Shown here: one piece after another, positions 15,729-25,186 of the stretch
Position numbering within the stretch: the stretch's first letter is position 1
How the letters are laid out: the number at the start of each line of letters is the position of its first letter
From: Bermanella sp047621325
GTDB taxonomy: Bacteria > Pseudomonadota > Gammaproteobacteria > Pseudomonadales > Oceanobacteraceae
Direction of reading: 5' to 3'
Assembly: GCA_047621325.1 (NCBI GenBank)
Contig: JBLHLT010000004.1
Location: 146,728-210,727 of the forward strand
DNA: 64,000 nt
Made by a program: the position numbers and the translations under genes
Notes under the pieces: generated by a model
Databases searched by the model: none
The model's input: only the letters and a program-made list of their open reading frames with translations
Told to the model about the DNA's origin: nothing

Positions 15729-16526
15729 TTACCAGAGATACATACTGCATTTTTTATTCAAAATCATAAGCTCGTAGTATTGATGGCAGGCCTCTCCCGC
15801 TACCCCATAACAAACATGTAACGGTAATAAATGCTCTTCTCTTGGATGACAATAACGTGCAGCGGGCGCTTGCTCCCAATTGGCCAGCTGTTGATGGCGT
15901 GTGTCTTCGTCTAAATTAGAATGACTACAGGTTTTAATTAACCACGTTTCAAATAATTCATTTTTTTGCATGCCATCATCCGTGTTAGCGGAAAAAAAGG
16001 CATTCATATTATGAAACGAAAACCCTGAGCCAATAATTAATAAATCGTCATATTCTAAATCCCTTAATGCAGCACCCATTAATATATGCGCATTGGCATT
16101 TAAATTATTTAATAACGATAATTGAACCGTCGGAATGTCCGCTTGAGGAAACATGATTTTCAAGGGCACAAAGACTCCGTGATCCAAACCACGTGTATTC
16201 TCTAATTTAGCGTCTATGTCCGCGTTAGTAAGTGCAGCATATATTTTAGAGGCTAACTCTGGTGAACCTGGGCAGCTATACGTTACATCATAGGCGTCAT
16301 CTGGAAACCCATAATAATCATAAATAAGTTCCGGGCTGTGGGACGCTGTAATCGTCGCAACCGCTTCTTCCCAGTGAGCACTAATGACCAAAATGGCTTT
16401 AGGCTGACGAAGAGAACCTGCAATTACTTTTAAGTTTTCAACCATGTCAGCATGACCTGCATCACCCAGCAAAGGCATAGGGCCACCGCCGTGAGATAAA
16501 AATAAGACTTGATGGTTACGCGTCAT
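15729..16526 (-). CDS. DODA-type extradiol aromatic ring-opening dioxygenase (YgiD family)
   Basis: A 265-residue class III extradiol dioxygenase. Metal-ligand regions can be followed: LFLSHGGGPMPLLGD near the N-terminus, VISAHWEE around residue 50, and DHGVFVPLKIMFP around 115; HEEHLLPLH-like REEHLLPLHV lies near the C-terminus. Family members, such as plant and bacterial 4,5-DOPA dioxygenase and E. coli YgiD, open catechol-type rings, often with low specificity. An AGAGG lies upstream of the ATG. It is a single gene with no catabolic neighbours, so the natural substrate is unknown. Confidence 0.9.
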   Translation of the reverse strand: MTRNHQVLFLSHGGGPMPLLGDAGHADMVENLKVIAGSLRQPKAILVISAHWEEAVATITASHSPELIYDYYGFPDDAYDVTYSCPGSPELASKIYAALTNADIDAKLENTRGLDHGVFVPLKIMFPQADIPTVQLSLLNNLNANAHILMGAALRDLEYDDLLIIGSGFSFHNMNAFFSANTDDGMQKNELFETWLIKTCSHSNLDEDTRHQQLANWEQAPAARYCHPREEHLLPLHVCYGVAGEACHQYYELMILNKKCSMYLW

Positions 16527-16879
16527 GATGAAACCTCTAGCAAAACTAACAGGATCTTAATACTAATATGCAGTACTCGTTTGTCGATATTTACATATCT
16601 TAAAAAGAATTATTTTAATGATTCAAACGTACAACAATGATCATCACTCTTGCTCACTAGGTGTTATATTTTGGTAATGGAGATACGTTTTATGAGTATT
16701 TTCTTTAGCGAGGTTGATTTTGACCTTTAGCATCTATTTGTGCAAAAGACACTGGCTACCACATTTCAATTAGCAACTTTAATATCGGTCATAATGCTAA
16801 TACATCACTAATTTTAGTCACCCTAAGCCTTCATCAAAAATATTGTCGAGTTAGGCCCAGTAAATCGCTCTTTTACATA
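16527..16879. other. Intergenic stretch without recognisable gene
   Basis: About 350 bases between the divergent dioxygenase gene and a small orphan frame. No RNA gene, repeat or clear promoter pair was recognised. Confidence 0.35.
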
Positions 16880-17098
16880 TTGAACATAACTAAACTCAAC
16901 CAGTATGCTGAAATATTACAATCTGGCGACGAGGCGTTTATGTTACGACTACAACTTATTATGGCTTGCGGCGTGCTATTTGCCGCTGGGTTAACTTGGC
17001 AGCTGGCCACTGATGCTCAATTAGCATCACAGAATAAAGCCAAAGCCACAATTGAAAGCCCTATTGTCCATACGTTATCGGATTTAAGCGACAGCTAA
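16880..17098 (+). CDS. Small orphan protein with one hydrophobic segment
   Basis: A 72-residue frame, possibly starting at the internal ATG for MLRLQLIMACGVLF (16939). It has one hydrophobic stretch of about 18 residues (LIMACGVLFAAGLTW) followed by a polar tail, so it could be a small membrane or exported protein. I recognise no family. The ribosome site is poor. It could be non-coding. Confidence 0.3.
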   Translation: MNITKLNQYAEILQSGDEAFMLRLQLIMACGVLFAAGLTWQLATDAQLASQNKAKATIESPIVHTLSDLSDS

Positions 17099-17598
17099 GT
17101 GCACTATTAAATACACATTCTGTGACCGCTTATTATTTTAAGGCATTGATCGTTTGTGCCCTCACCCGCCATTGCATTCATTAACATGACGCTTGCCGCG
17201 TTAGTGGTTATATGAGTGCCCGTATCTGTAACTCCGCGCTTAATATCAACAACCCACAAAGCAATATAAAGCAATATATTGCTGAAATGATGTTTTATGT
17301 CTATTTAACTGGGATATTTATGTGACCATAAAGAGCGATTATGTCTATTTATATTTAACTTTTTTGTGAGCCACCGTACTGATAAAGCATGCTAAATCCC
17401 TTTATTTAAAAGGGTAAGCAAGCATTTTTGTCAATTAATGGGAGTTTTTCCGCTATTCACTTACTAGACATTCCCTTATATGATCCAACCCACTTTATAA
17501 TAACCATAATTGACAAACTGGCCCTGCTCGATGAAATCACGGATTATTCCACATTGAGTTTATTGGTTTGTCAGCTCATTTTTAGGTGATATCGCCAC
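17099..17598. other. Long control region upstream of the propionyl-CoA carboxylase genes
   Basis: About 500 bases with no convincing gene. TGACAAAC at 17511-17518 and its inverse GTTTGTCA at 17566-17573 flank the likely promoter area of the carboxylase gene; a related TTGTCAAT occurs near 17428. These may be half-sites for a regulator. The string TTATGTCTATTTA occurs twice around 17296 and 17339. Confidence 0.35.
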
Positions 17599-19251
17599 AT
17601 GACAAAATCCACCATCGCCACACTCACTAATCCATTTGCGCAAGCAAAAGAAGTTGAGTTCAGTATTCCCGGCCAAGCCAGTTACGAACCGGGCCTATAT
17701 GAAGAGAGCCTTAAAAAAGGCTACGACCTCATTAACCGCCCAAAAACGGCACCCGGTGTCGACGCCATAACCCGTCAGCACAGCAAAAATCGCATGACCA
17801 TTTGGGAGCGTATTTCAGTTTTAACCGATGAAGACCCACAGGTATTATTTCAAAACTGGGGCAAAAATTTAGATGGCGCAGGCATTGTTACCTGCGTGGT
17901 GAAAATTAACGGCCGCGATGTGGCCTTATACGGCCATGACTTTACTATTCGTGCAGGCTCGATGGACGCCACCAACGGTAAAAAACTGGCGCGTTTATTT
18001 GAACTAGCGGGCAAACGCCGCATTCCATTGGTGGGGTTAAATGACAGCGCCGGGGCGTATGTACCTGCCGGTGTAGGCGGCCTTGATGGTTACGCCGAAG
18101 CATTCACGGCCCTGCGTAAAATTTCAGGCGTGGTACCGTCTATTATGTGCATGTTTGGTTTTAACGCAGGCGGCGGCTCTTACTTACCGCGCCAAGGCAG
18201 CTTTATGATTCAACCAAACGATACCTTTTTTGGTTTAACCGGTACGGGTGTCGTGAAAAGTGTATTAGGTGAAGACGTCACCCCTGACGAATTAGGTGGC
18301 CCAGGTGTGCACAGCCAAAGTGGCGTGACCGACTTTGTAGTAAAGGACGAAGTGGCCGCCCTTAAAAAAGTAAAACGCTTATTAAACTACTTGCCTGATA
18401 ACAACAGCGAGTTTGCGCCCTATCAAGAAACATCCGACCCCATTGATCGTAAAACATGGGACATCGACATTCTATTGAAAAAAGCCTTCAACAGCCCAAG
18501 CGGTTTTAACACCCCATTGGATGTCAGCATCATGATTCAGCAATTGTGTGACCACGGCGACTTCATGGAAGTACAACCGGACCGCGCACGCAACACCATT
18601 TGTGCATTAGGTCGTATGGGCGGTAACGTCATTGGTTTTGTTGCAAATAATTCATCGGTGGCATCTGGCCAAATTGATATTGCTGCAGCATACAAAAACG
18701 CGCGCTTCATTCGCTTTTGTAATCTTTATAATATTCCAGTTATCTTTATGGAAGACACCACTGGCTTCTTACCCGGTAAAGAACAAGAATCATTAGGTAT
18801 CGTGCAAGCGGGCCGCGCTATGTTAGACGCCATTATTGATTTACGCACACCGCGCTTTTTATTGATCATTCGTAACGCTTTTGGTGGCGCGTATGCCTCT
18901 TATAATAACTACCCAACTGGTGCCGATTTTGTCATTGCCCTGCCTTCAACACGCGCCGCAGTAATGGGCCCTGCCGGTGTTGAGTTTGTTTATAAAAATG
19001 AATTACGTGCCATTCGTGGTGCGGTAAAAGCGGGCGAGCAAACCGCGCAATGGGGCAAAGAACAAGAAGCCTTATTAGGCAAACGCTATGAAGCCGAGCT
19101 AATGAACCCCAACGAAGCACTCAGCTTAGGCAGTATTTCACAAATTGTGATGCCAAGTGATTTACGAAAAGTGTTGGGTGAAAATATGGCGTTTCATTTA
19201 AGGCACTACACACCCGAGCCGTTTAATTCTGTTCAGCGAGAGTTTTTCTAA
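17599..19251 (+). CDS. Acyl-CoA (probably propionyl-CoA) carboxylase carboxyltransferase subunit
   Basis: A 550-residue carboxyltransferase with the two crotonase-type halves (about 60-290 and 300-530) expected of PccB-like proteins. Recognisable segments are GLNDSAGAYVPAGVGGLDGY, FGFNAGGGSYLPRQG, a second-half IPVIFMEDTTGFLPGKEQE and RNAFGGAYASYNNYPTGADF. It transfers carboxyl from biotin to an acyl-CoA. Propionyl-CoA is inferred as substrate from the four following genes, which complete conversion to succinyl-CoA. It is followed after 214 bp, including a REP-like palindrome, by the biotin subunit. Confidence 0.87.
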   Translation: MTKSTIATLTNPFAQAKEVEFSIPGQASYEPGLYEESLKKGYDLINRPKTAPGVDAITRQHSKNRMTIWERISVLTDEDPQVLFQNWGKNLDGAGIVTCVVKINGRDVALYGHDFTIRAGSMDATNGKKLARLFELAGKRRIPLVGLNDSAGAYVPAGVGGLDGYAEAFTALRKISGVVPSIMCMFGFNAGGGSYLPRQGSFMIQPNDTFFGLTGTGVVKSVLGEDVTPDELGGPGVHSQSGVTDFVVKDEVAALKKVKRLLNYLPDNNSEFAPYQETSDPIDRKTWDIDILLKKAFNSPSGFNTPLDVSIMIQQLCDHGDFMEVQPDRARNTICALGRMGGNVIGFVANNSSVASGQIDIAAAYKNARFIRFCNLYNIPVIFMEDTTGFLPGKEQESLGIVQAGRAMLDAIIDLRTPRFLLIIRNAFGGAYASYNNYPTGADFVIALPSTRAAVMGPAGVEFVYKNELRAIRGAVKAGEQTAQWGKEQEALLGKRYEAELMNPNEALSLGSISQIVMPSDLRKVLGENMAFHLRHYTPEPFNSVQREFF

Positions 19252-19275
19252 TTTTGGCTATTTCATTTATATAAA

Positions 19276-19344
19276 TGTGGAAGGGCGCTTACGCGCGATA
19301 GATGATTAATCATTACACCCTATCGCGCGCAAGCGCCTCCCACA
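19276..19344. repeat. REP-like extragenic palindrome, copy 1
   Basis: TGTGGAAGGGCGCTTACGCGCGATAG at the left pairs with CTATCGCGCGCAAGCGCCTCCCACA at 19320-19344. The arms match the copy at 25071-25142 apart from a few changes. The GGGCGCTTGCGCGCGA core is like the extragenic palindromes of pseudomonads. It can also form a strong hairpin in the transcript between the two carboxylase genes. Confidence 0.75.
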
Positions 19345-19465
19345 GAAAGAAAAACATTAAAATGATAGACGTGGTTTGTTCTCTCATTAAGAACCAATAA
19401 ATTATAAGAGGCTGCTTGCGGCGACCGTGTCAATGTCACCCAGAGCGCTCTGCTAGAGAAATAAT

Positions 19466-22330
19466 ATGTCAAACGAATACTATTTAAATAACCCTTTGAT
19501 CCATAAAGATCGCCAATTAGGTAATGCCTTTAGTGAGTGGGTGCAATCTTTTGATTGCTCAAACATGCGCCCATTAATTATTTGTCGTGGCCCTATTCGT
19601 ATTGAAGCCATGGATGTATTTACCGAAATGGGCATTGAACATTACGGTATTTTACTGTCTGAAAAAGACAGCATCGTCTATCAAAATGCGCTAGCGCCTG
19701 AACTGCGACAACTAACAGACCCAAGCCGTGTACACCGCGTACCCGATTACACAGGTGTTGACAAAAACGAGCGTAATATTCGCATTCAGCAAATCATTAA
19801 AATTGCTAAAGACAACAACTACAACAGCATCTTTACCGGTTATGGTTTCATGGCCGAAGATGAATCCATGGTCAGCGCCATGGAAAAAGCCGGTTTAAAC
19901 TTTATTGGCCCGTGCTCTAAAACTGTTCACGATGCAGGCCTTAAAGACGAAGCAAAACGCACCGCATTAAAAGTCGGCGTAAGCGTAACCCCTGGTTTAG
20001 ATAATGCCACCGCCCTTACGTTACTAAAAAAGCACAAAGACGATAAAGCCTTGCTCGCATTAGTTAAAAAAGAAAAACTGAAAATTGATCAAGCTAAGTA
20101 TGATGCATGTAATACCTTAGAAGACAAAGCCGATGTAGTGCTCGCCGCCAGTTATGACAAAGGCATCGACTTATATTCAATCGAAGAACTGCAAGTCACC
20201 ATCGCAGAACAAGTCATCGAAATTGGTAAACAATACCCAGCAAATCGTGTGCGCCTTAAATGCATTGGCGGCGGTGGCGGCAAAGGCCAACGTATTTTAC
20301 CAAACCCAGCCTCGTTTGACGGTGACCTTGCAGCTCAACTAGCCGAAGTAGCGAAACTAGCACCATCACTTGTGTTAGAAATTTTGAACGAAGTAAAAGC
20401 CACTGGTAAAGGCGAAAACAAAAACATTCTAATTGAGCTAAACATTGAAACCACCCGCCACCAAGAAATTCAAGTAATTGGTAACGGCGATTGGTCACTG
20501 TCGTTAGGTGGCCGTGATTGCTCATTGCAAATGCATGAACAAAAGCTATTAGAAGTATCGGTCATTACTGAAGACTTAGAAAACGCACTCACAGCAGCCG
20601 TTAAAGAAGGGCGCGATAGTGAAGTGGCGGTGTTAAACCAAGACATTAAAACGCTACAAAAAATGGAAGAAGAAGCCGAACGCTTTGCCAAAGCGGTTGG
20701 CCTTGATAGCGTATCGACCTTTGAATGTATTGTTGATCGCGACAAACATTTCTTTATGGAAATGAACACGCGTATTCAAGTGGAGCACCGTGTTACCGAA
20801 TTATGCTATAGCCTAAAATTTAGCAACCCAGATAACGCCAACGAATATTTCATTGTCGAAAGCCTAGTAGAAGCCATGGTGTTATTGGCCGCTCACGGTT
20901 CACGCTTACCAAAGCCTACCCGTGTACTGCGCCATAATGCATCGGTTGAAGCGCGCTTAAATGCCACCAACCAAGCATTGGCTCCCCACGCGGGTGGTGT
21001 GATTGAATATTGGAGTGATGCACAAAAAGGGGAAATTCGCGACGACCAAGGTATTAGCCTACACAACCCTGATACCGACGTTTTCATGAAGTACCACCTA
21101 GCCGGTGCCTATGATTCAAACATCGCCCTATTATTAACCGTAGGTGAAAACCGTTTAGGCACATACGATGCCATGGCAGAAGTATTGCGCAGCACCGTAT
21201 TGCTCGGTAAAGATTTATCAACCAACTTAGAATTCCACTACGGTTTAGTAAATTGGTTTATTGGTAATAACATTAACGCCCGTCCCACCACTAAGTTTAT
21301 TGTGCCGTACTTAACCGCGGTGGGTTTATTAAAAGATCAAAGCAACGATCTTGATGTGGCGTATGCGTATCAACAAATCTGTGCCAATAAATTAGTCGAT
21401 ATTAAAGACGCTGATGAAAAAGCAAACTTTCACAAAATTCTAGTGCGTAAGCAGTTATTACTGACACGCCCAATTGAACGTTTATTGGCCGAGCCTCACG
21501 TTCTGGCAGGCTGGTTAAGTGTGCAGCAAAACAGCTTTGATATTCAAAGCAATAATCAAGTGCAATGGCTTGAAAATCCTATTCGTGTTTTAGCCGACAC
21601 TTATCACTTTTTAAACATGGACTTCAACGCGCAAGACCCCGCCGCCACCATGATCTGGGATCACGACAACGAAGTACTGCAAGATGCGCTCAGCTTTTAC
21701 GATTCACTAGAAGCACAATTGGCTAAAGCAGGTTTAGTTGAAATTGACTACTTAGAATTGATTGAAGTCATTAAGGGCCAAGCACCTGAAGGGTTTGATG
21801 CAGAAATTTGGCCGCACGTGCAAGCTGCCCATGCGGGTTATCAAGCAGGTTTTGAAATATTCAATTTATTACCTTACATTGCAAACGAAACCGACTTTTA
21901 CGCATTGGATGTCAATGAAGATTTAAGTATCTTTATTCCAGATGCGTTACTAGATGAAACCTTACAGAAAAACATGATGAAGGTATTGGTGCCACCACCA
22001 ACCGCAAAAGGTGATGAAATCTTAGCGGCGTCCGGCGGTATGTTCTACAGCTGTGAAGCACCGGGCATGCCTGCATTTATTCAAGAAGGCGATCACTTTG
22101 AAGCAGGCCAGCCACTGTATATTGTTGAAGTCATGAAAATGTTCAACAAGGTGAAAGCACCGTTTTCGGGCACCATTGAAAAAGTATTGATCGATGAAGA
22201 TGGCACCATCATCAAAAAAGGCCAACCGTTATTTAAAATTGTGGCCGATGAAAAAGTGGAAATCGAAACCGCAGAAGACGCACTAGAGCGTCGTCGTGAA
22301 CAAACTGATGTGTTTTTAATTACCGTATAA
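19466..22330 (+). CDS. Biotin carboxylase plus biotin-carrier subunit of acyl-CoA carboxylase, long form
   Basis: A 954-residue protein, clearly longer than a standard PccA of about 660. The first 500 residues are biotin carboxylase: GPCSKTVHDAGLKDEAKRTA, the ATP-grasp loop CIGGGGGKGQR (about 266-276), EMNTRIQVEHRVTEL and NASVEARLNA. An insert of about 50 charged residues precedes the glycine loop. A helical middle (about 590-840) has no motif I recognise. The C-terminus is a biotinyl domain with EVMKM (K891 is the biotin site) instead of the usual EAMKM. It carboxylates its own biotin for the preceding carboxyltransferase. The long layout is the main oddity. Confidence 0.85.
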   Translation: MSNEYYLNNPLIHKDRQLGNAFSEWVQSFDCSNMRPLIICRGPIRIEAMDVFTEMGIEHYGILLSEKDSIVYQNALAPELRQLTDPSRVHRVPDYTGVDKNERNIRIQQIIKIAKDNNYNSIFTGYGFMAEDESMVSAMEKAGLNFIGPCSKTVHDAGLKDEAKRTALKVGVSVTPGLDNATALTLLKKHKDDKALLALVKKEKLKIDQAKYDACNTLEDKADVVLAASYDKGIDLYSIEELQVTIAEQVIEIGKQYPANRVRLKCIGGGGGKGQRILPNPASFDGDLAAQLAEVAKLAPSLVLEILNEVKATGKGENKNILIELNIETTRHQEIQVIGNGDWSLSLGGRDCSLQMHEQKLLEVSVITEDLENALTAAVKEGRDSEVAVLNQDIKTLQKMEEEAERFAKAVGLDSVSTFECIVDRDKHFFMEMNTRIQVEHRVTELCYSLKFSNPDNANEYFIVESLVEAMVLLAAHGSRLPKPTRVLRHNASVEARLNATNQALAPHAGGVIEYWSDAQKGEIRDDQGISLHNPDTDVFMKYHLAGAYDSNIALLLTVGENRLGTYDAMAEVLRSTVLLGKDLSTNLEFHYGLVNWFIGNNINARPTTKFIVPYLTAVGLLKDQSNDLDVAYAYQQICANKLVDIKDADEKANFHKILVRKQLLLTRPIERLLAEPHVLAGWLSVQQNSFDIQSNNQVQWLENPIRVLADTYHFLNMDFNAQDPAATMIWDHDNEVLQDALSFYDSLEAQLAKAGLVEIDYLELIEVIKGQAPEGFDAEIWPHVQAAHAGYQAGFEIFNLLPYIANETDFYALDVNEDLSIFIPDALLDETLQKNMMKVLVPPPTAKGDEILAASGGMFYSCEAPGMPAFIQEGDHFEAGQPLYIVEVMKMFNKVKAPFSGTIEKVLIDEDGTIIKKGQPLFKIVADEKVEIETAEDALERRREQTDVFLITV

Positions 22331-22358
22331 CCGTCTCACGTCAGACTGGAGAATAAAG

Positions 22359-22766
22359 ATGATTACTGGATTAGACCATATTGCCATTGCGGTGCCTGAT
22401 TTAGACAAAGCCATTAAACGCTTTATAAATGACTTTGGCTTAACATTTGACCACAAAGAAGATGTTGCCAGCGCCAAAACCAGCACGGCGTTTTTTCCGC
22501 TGGACAAAACCAGTATTGAATTGGTTCACCCTTTAAATGGTGAAGGCCCAATACAAAAATACATTGAAAAAAAAGGCGGCGGCATGCACCACCTTTGTTT
22601 TAGCTCGGACAATATCGAAGAGGATATCGCCCACTTAAAAACAAAAGGTTACCAGTTTTTAAGCGAAGCCCCTTATTTAGGTGCGCATAATTGCATGGTG
22701 ATATTTATTCATCCTAAAAGCTGTGATGGGGTTTTGATCGAATTAAATCAGCCAATGGATCATTAG
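22359..22766 (+). CDS. mce: Methylmalonyl-CoA epimerase
   Basis: A 135-residue vicinal-oxygen-chelate protein with a GGAG ribosome site. The pattern GLDHIAIAVPDLDKAIKRF at the start and GGGMHHLCFSSDNIE in the middle gives the metal-binding His residues, with a final Glu in DGVLIELNQP. It interconverts (S)- and (R)-methylmalonyl-CoA, linking the carboxylase product to the mutase substrate; its position between them fits exactly. Length is normal. Confidence 0.95.
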   Translation: MITGLDHIAIAVPDLDKAIKRFINDFGLTFDHKEDVASAKTSTAFFPLDKTSIELVHPLNGEGPIQKYIEKKGGGMHHLCFSSDNIEEDIAHLKTKGYQFLSEAPYLGAHNCMVIFIHPKSCDGVLIELNQPMDH

Positions 22767-22771
22767 AATAA

Positions 22772-22873
22772 TTGTAGGATGGGTTAGGTTTGAGTGTAAC
22801 GAGAACCGTAACCCATCAATTTTAAATGATGGGTTACGCTGTTCATAGTACTCACAGCTAACCCATCCTACAA
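22772..22873. repeat. Nested inverted-repeat element with four TAACCCATC copies
   Basis: The outer arms TTGTAGGATGGGTTAG (22772-22787) and CTAACCCATCCTACAA (22858-22873) are perfect 16-bp inverses. Inside, CGTAACCCATCA (22807-22818) and TGATGGGTTACG (22827-22838) form a second perfect 12-bp stem. The 102-bp unit resembles the 'GTAGG(G)TGGGTTAG' dispersed intergenic repeats of many proteobacteria, likely a miniature mobile element. Confidence 0.75.
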
Positions 22874-22911
22874 AACTTTTCACGTCAGGCGACTGACGAA
22901 AAGGCCAAAAC

Positions 22912-25053
22912 ATGACAGATAAAAAATACACCTACGAAGAATGGGCCGCCCTTGCCACCAAGCAAATGAAAGGCATGACCCCAGAAGAAATGGAATGGCA
23001 TACCCCAGAAGGTGTGCCCATTAAAGTGTTGTACACAAAAGACGATGTAAAAGATTTAGAATACAACAATACGTTTCCGGGTATGGCTCCATACGTACGA
23101 GGCCCAATGGCAACTATGTATGCTGGCCGCCCTTGGACCATTCGTCAATATGCGGGGTTTTCTACCGCTGAAGAATCCAACGCATTTTATCGCAAGAATT
23201 TAAAAGCCGGTGCGCAAGGTGTATCCGTTGCATTCGATTTAGCCACTCACCGTGGTTACGACTCCGACCACGAACGCGTCACCGGTGACGTGGGCAAAGC
23301 AGGCGTGGCCATTGATTCGGTTGAAGACATGAAAATTTTATTTAATGAAATCCCATTAGATAAAGTGTCTGTGTCCATGACGATGAACGGGGCTGTACTG
23401 CCTATTTTAGCTAATTATATTGTGGCCGCAGAAGAACAAGGTATACCGCAAGACAAATTATCAGGCACCATTCAAAACGATATTTTAAAAGAGTTCATGG
23501 TGCGTAATACCTATATTTATCCGCCTACCCCTTCGATGAAAATCATTGGCGATATTATTGGTTACACCTCCACCCATATGCCGAAGTTCAACAGTATTTC
23601 TATTTCGGGTTATCACATTCAAGAAGCCGGTGCCGATGCGGCGCTTGAACTTGCTTACACATTAAGTGATGGCCGCGAATACGTACGCACCGCCATTAAT
23701 GCAGGATTAAATGTGGATGCCTTTGCTCCGCGTTTATCGTTTTTCTGGGGCATCTCCATGAATTTTTATATGGAGATCGCCAAGCTGCGCGCAGGTCGTT
23801 TATTATGGAACCGCATCATGGCGGAATTTAATCCCACTAACCCTAAGTCATCCATGTTGCGCACACACTCACAAACCTCTGGCTGGTCACTGACCGAGCA
23901 AGACCCTTACAACAATGTCGTGCGCACCACCATCGAAGCCATGGCGGCGGTATTTGGTGGCACCCAATCACTGCATACCAACGCACTCGATGAAGCTGTT
24001 GCCCTGCCAACGGAATTCAGTGCCCGTGTAGCCCGTAATACTCAAATTATTATTCAAGAAGAAACCGGTATACCACAAGTGGCTGATCCTTGGGGTGGTT
24101 CCTACATGATGGAATCTCTAACCCAGCAGCTGGCAGACCGCGCTTGGGAACTCATCGAAGAAATTGAAGAAAAAGGCGGCATGGCCAAGGCCATCGAACA
24201 AGGCTTGCCAAAACTGCGCATCGAAGAAAGCGCCGCGAAAAAACAAGCTCGTATCGACCGTGGTGAAGATGTGATAGTGGGTGTAAACAAACACCAACTA
24301 GAAAACGAAGACGATTTAGATATATTAGAAGTGGATAACGTCGCCGTACGCGATTCACAAATCAAACGTTTAAAAAGCATTCGTGCCAGCCGAGACACCG
24401 CTGCCGTTGAACAAGCATTGGCAAACATCACCGCGGCCGCTAAGAGTGGCCAAGGAAACCTGCTAGACTTAAGTGTAAAAGCCGCCCGTTTGCGCGCAAC
24501 AGTAGGTGAAATATCAGACGCTATGGAAAAGGAATTTGGTCGTTATCAAGCACAGTCTCGTACCATTAGTGGTGTGTATGGCGCGGGTTTTGAAAACGAT
24601 GCTGACTGGCAACAAATTAAAACCGATATCGAAGCCTTTGTTGAGAAACATGGTCGTCGCCCCCGTATGCTCGTTTGCAAGATGGGACAAGACGGTCACG
24701 ACCGAGGCGCCAAAGTGGTCGCCACTGCCTTTGCGGATGTGGGTTTTGATATTGATTTATCCCCAATGTTTTCAACGCCAAGCGAAGTGGCCAAACAAGC
24801 CATTGAAAATGACGTACACGTCATTGGCGTATCATCCCTTGCCGCAGGCCACAAAACCTTGGTGCCAGATTTAATTGCCGAACTGAAAGCCCAAGGCGCA
24901 GATGACATTGTGGTGATCGCAGGCGGTGTGATTCCAAAACAAGATTACGACTTTCTGTACGCTGCCGGTGTGAAAGGCATTTTTGGCCCCGGTACTAAAA
25001 TTCCTGTGAGTGCGCGTAAAGTATTGGATGCAATTAACGAAGTGCAAGGTTAA
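22912..25053 (+). CDS. scpA: Methylmalonyl-CoA mutase, full-length
   Basis: A 713-residue adenosylcobalamin-dependent mutase in one chain. The N-terminal barrel has PYVRGPMATMYAGRPWTIRQYAG, THRGYDSDHERV and the substrate-binding GNAQTSGW-equivalent RTHSQTSGWSLTEQDPYNN. The C-terminal B12 domain (about 580-713) carries the base-off signature DGHDRGAKVVATAF, then SSLAAGHKTLVP and IVVIAGGVIP. It converts (R)-methylmalonyl-CoA to succinyl-CoA. The start follows AAAAGG. Its chaperone MeaB is encoded 134 bp downstream, across a REP-like palindrome. Confidence 0.97.
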   Translation: MTDKKYTYEEWAALATKQMKGMTPEEMEWHTPEGVPIKVLYTKDDVKDLEYNNTFPGMAPYVRGPMATMYAGRPWTIRQYAGFSTAEESNAFYRKNLKAGAQGVSVAFDLATHRGYDSDHERVTGDVGKAGVAIDSVEDMKILFNEIPLDKVSVSMTMNGAVLPILANYIVAAEEQGIPQDKLSGTIQNDILKEFMVRNTYIYPPTPSMKIIGDIIGYTSTHMPKFNSISISGYHIQEAGADAALELAYTLSDGREYVRTAINAGLNVDAFAPRLSFFWGISMNFYMEIAKLRAGRLLWNRIMAEFNPTNPKSSMLRTHSQTSGWSLTEQDPYNNVVRTTIEAMAAVFGGTQSLHTNALDEAVALPTEFSARVARNTQIIIQEETGIPQVADPWGGSYMMESLTQQLADRAWELIEEIEEKGGMAKAIEQGLPKLRIEESAAKKQARIDRGEDVIVGVNKHQLENEDDLDILEVDNVAVRDSQIKRLKSIRASRDTAAVEQALANITAAAKSGQGNLLDLSVKAARLRATVGEISDAMEKEFGRYQAQSRTISGVYGAGFENDADWQQIKTDIEAFVEKHGRRPRMLVCKMGQDGHDRGAKVVATAFADVGFDIDLSPMFSTPSEVAKQAIENDVHVIGVSSLAAGHKTLVPDLIAELKAQGADDIVVIAGGVIPKQDYDFLYAAGVKGIFGPGTKIPVSARKVLDAINEVQG

Positions 25054-25070
25054 ATTTAACATGACTACTC

Positions 25071-25142
25071 TGTGGGAGGGCGCTTGCGCGCGATATGCTG
25101 AAGCTATTGAACAACGCAATCGCGCGCAAGCGCCCTCCCACA
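25071..25142. repeat. REP-like extragenic palindrome, copy 2
   Basis: Arms of 24 bp at 25071-25094 and 25119-25142 are perfect inverses (TGTGGGAGGGCGCTTGCGCG and onward CGAT) with a 24-bp loop. This is the same element as at 19276-19344, here in more intact form. No REP-associated transposase gene is present in the window. Confidence 0.82.
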
Positions 25143-25186
25143 AATCAACACATTTAAATTCGCTTTGGCACTAAGTGTTTTAAAAC

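Noticed and set aside
22772..22873. Repeated TAACCCATC motifs considered as a CRISPR-like array
   Set aside because: The copies alternate in orientation and form nested stems, spacers are uneven, and no cas genes are present.
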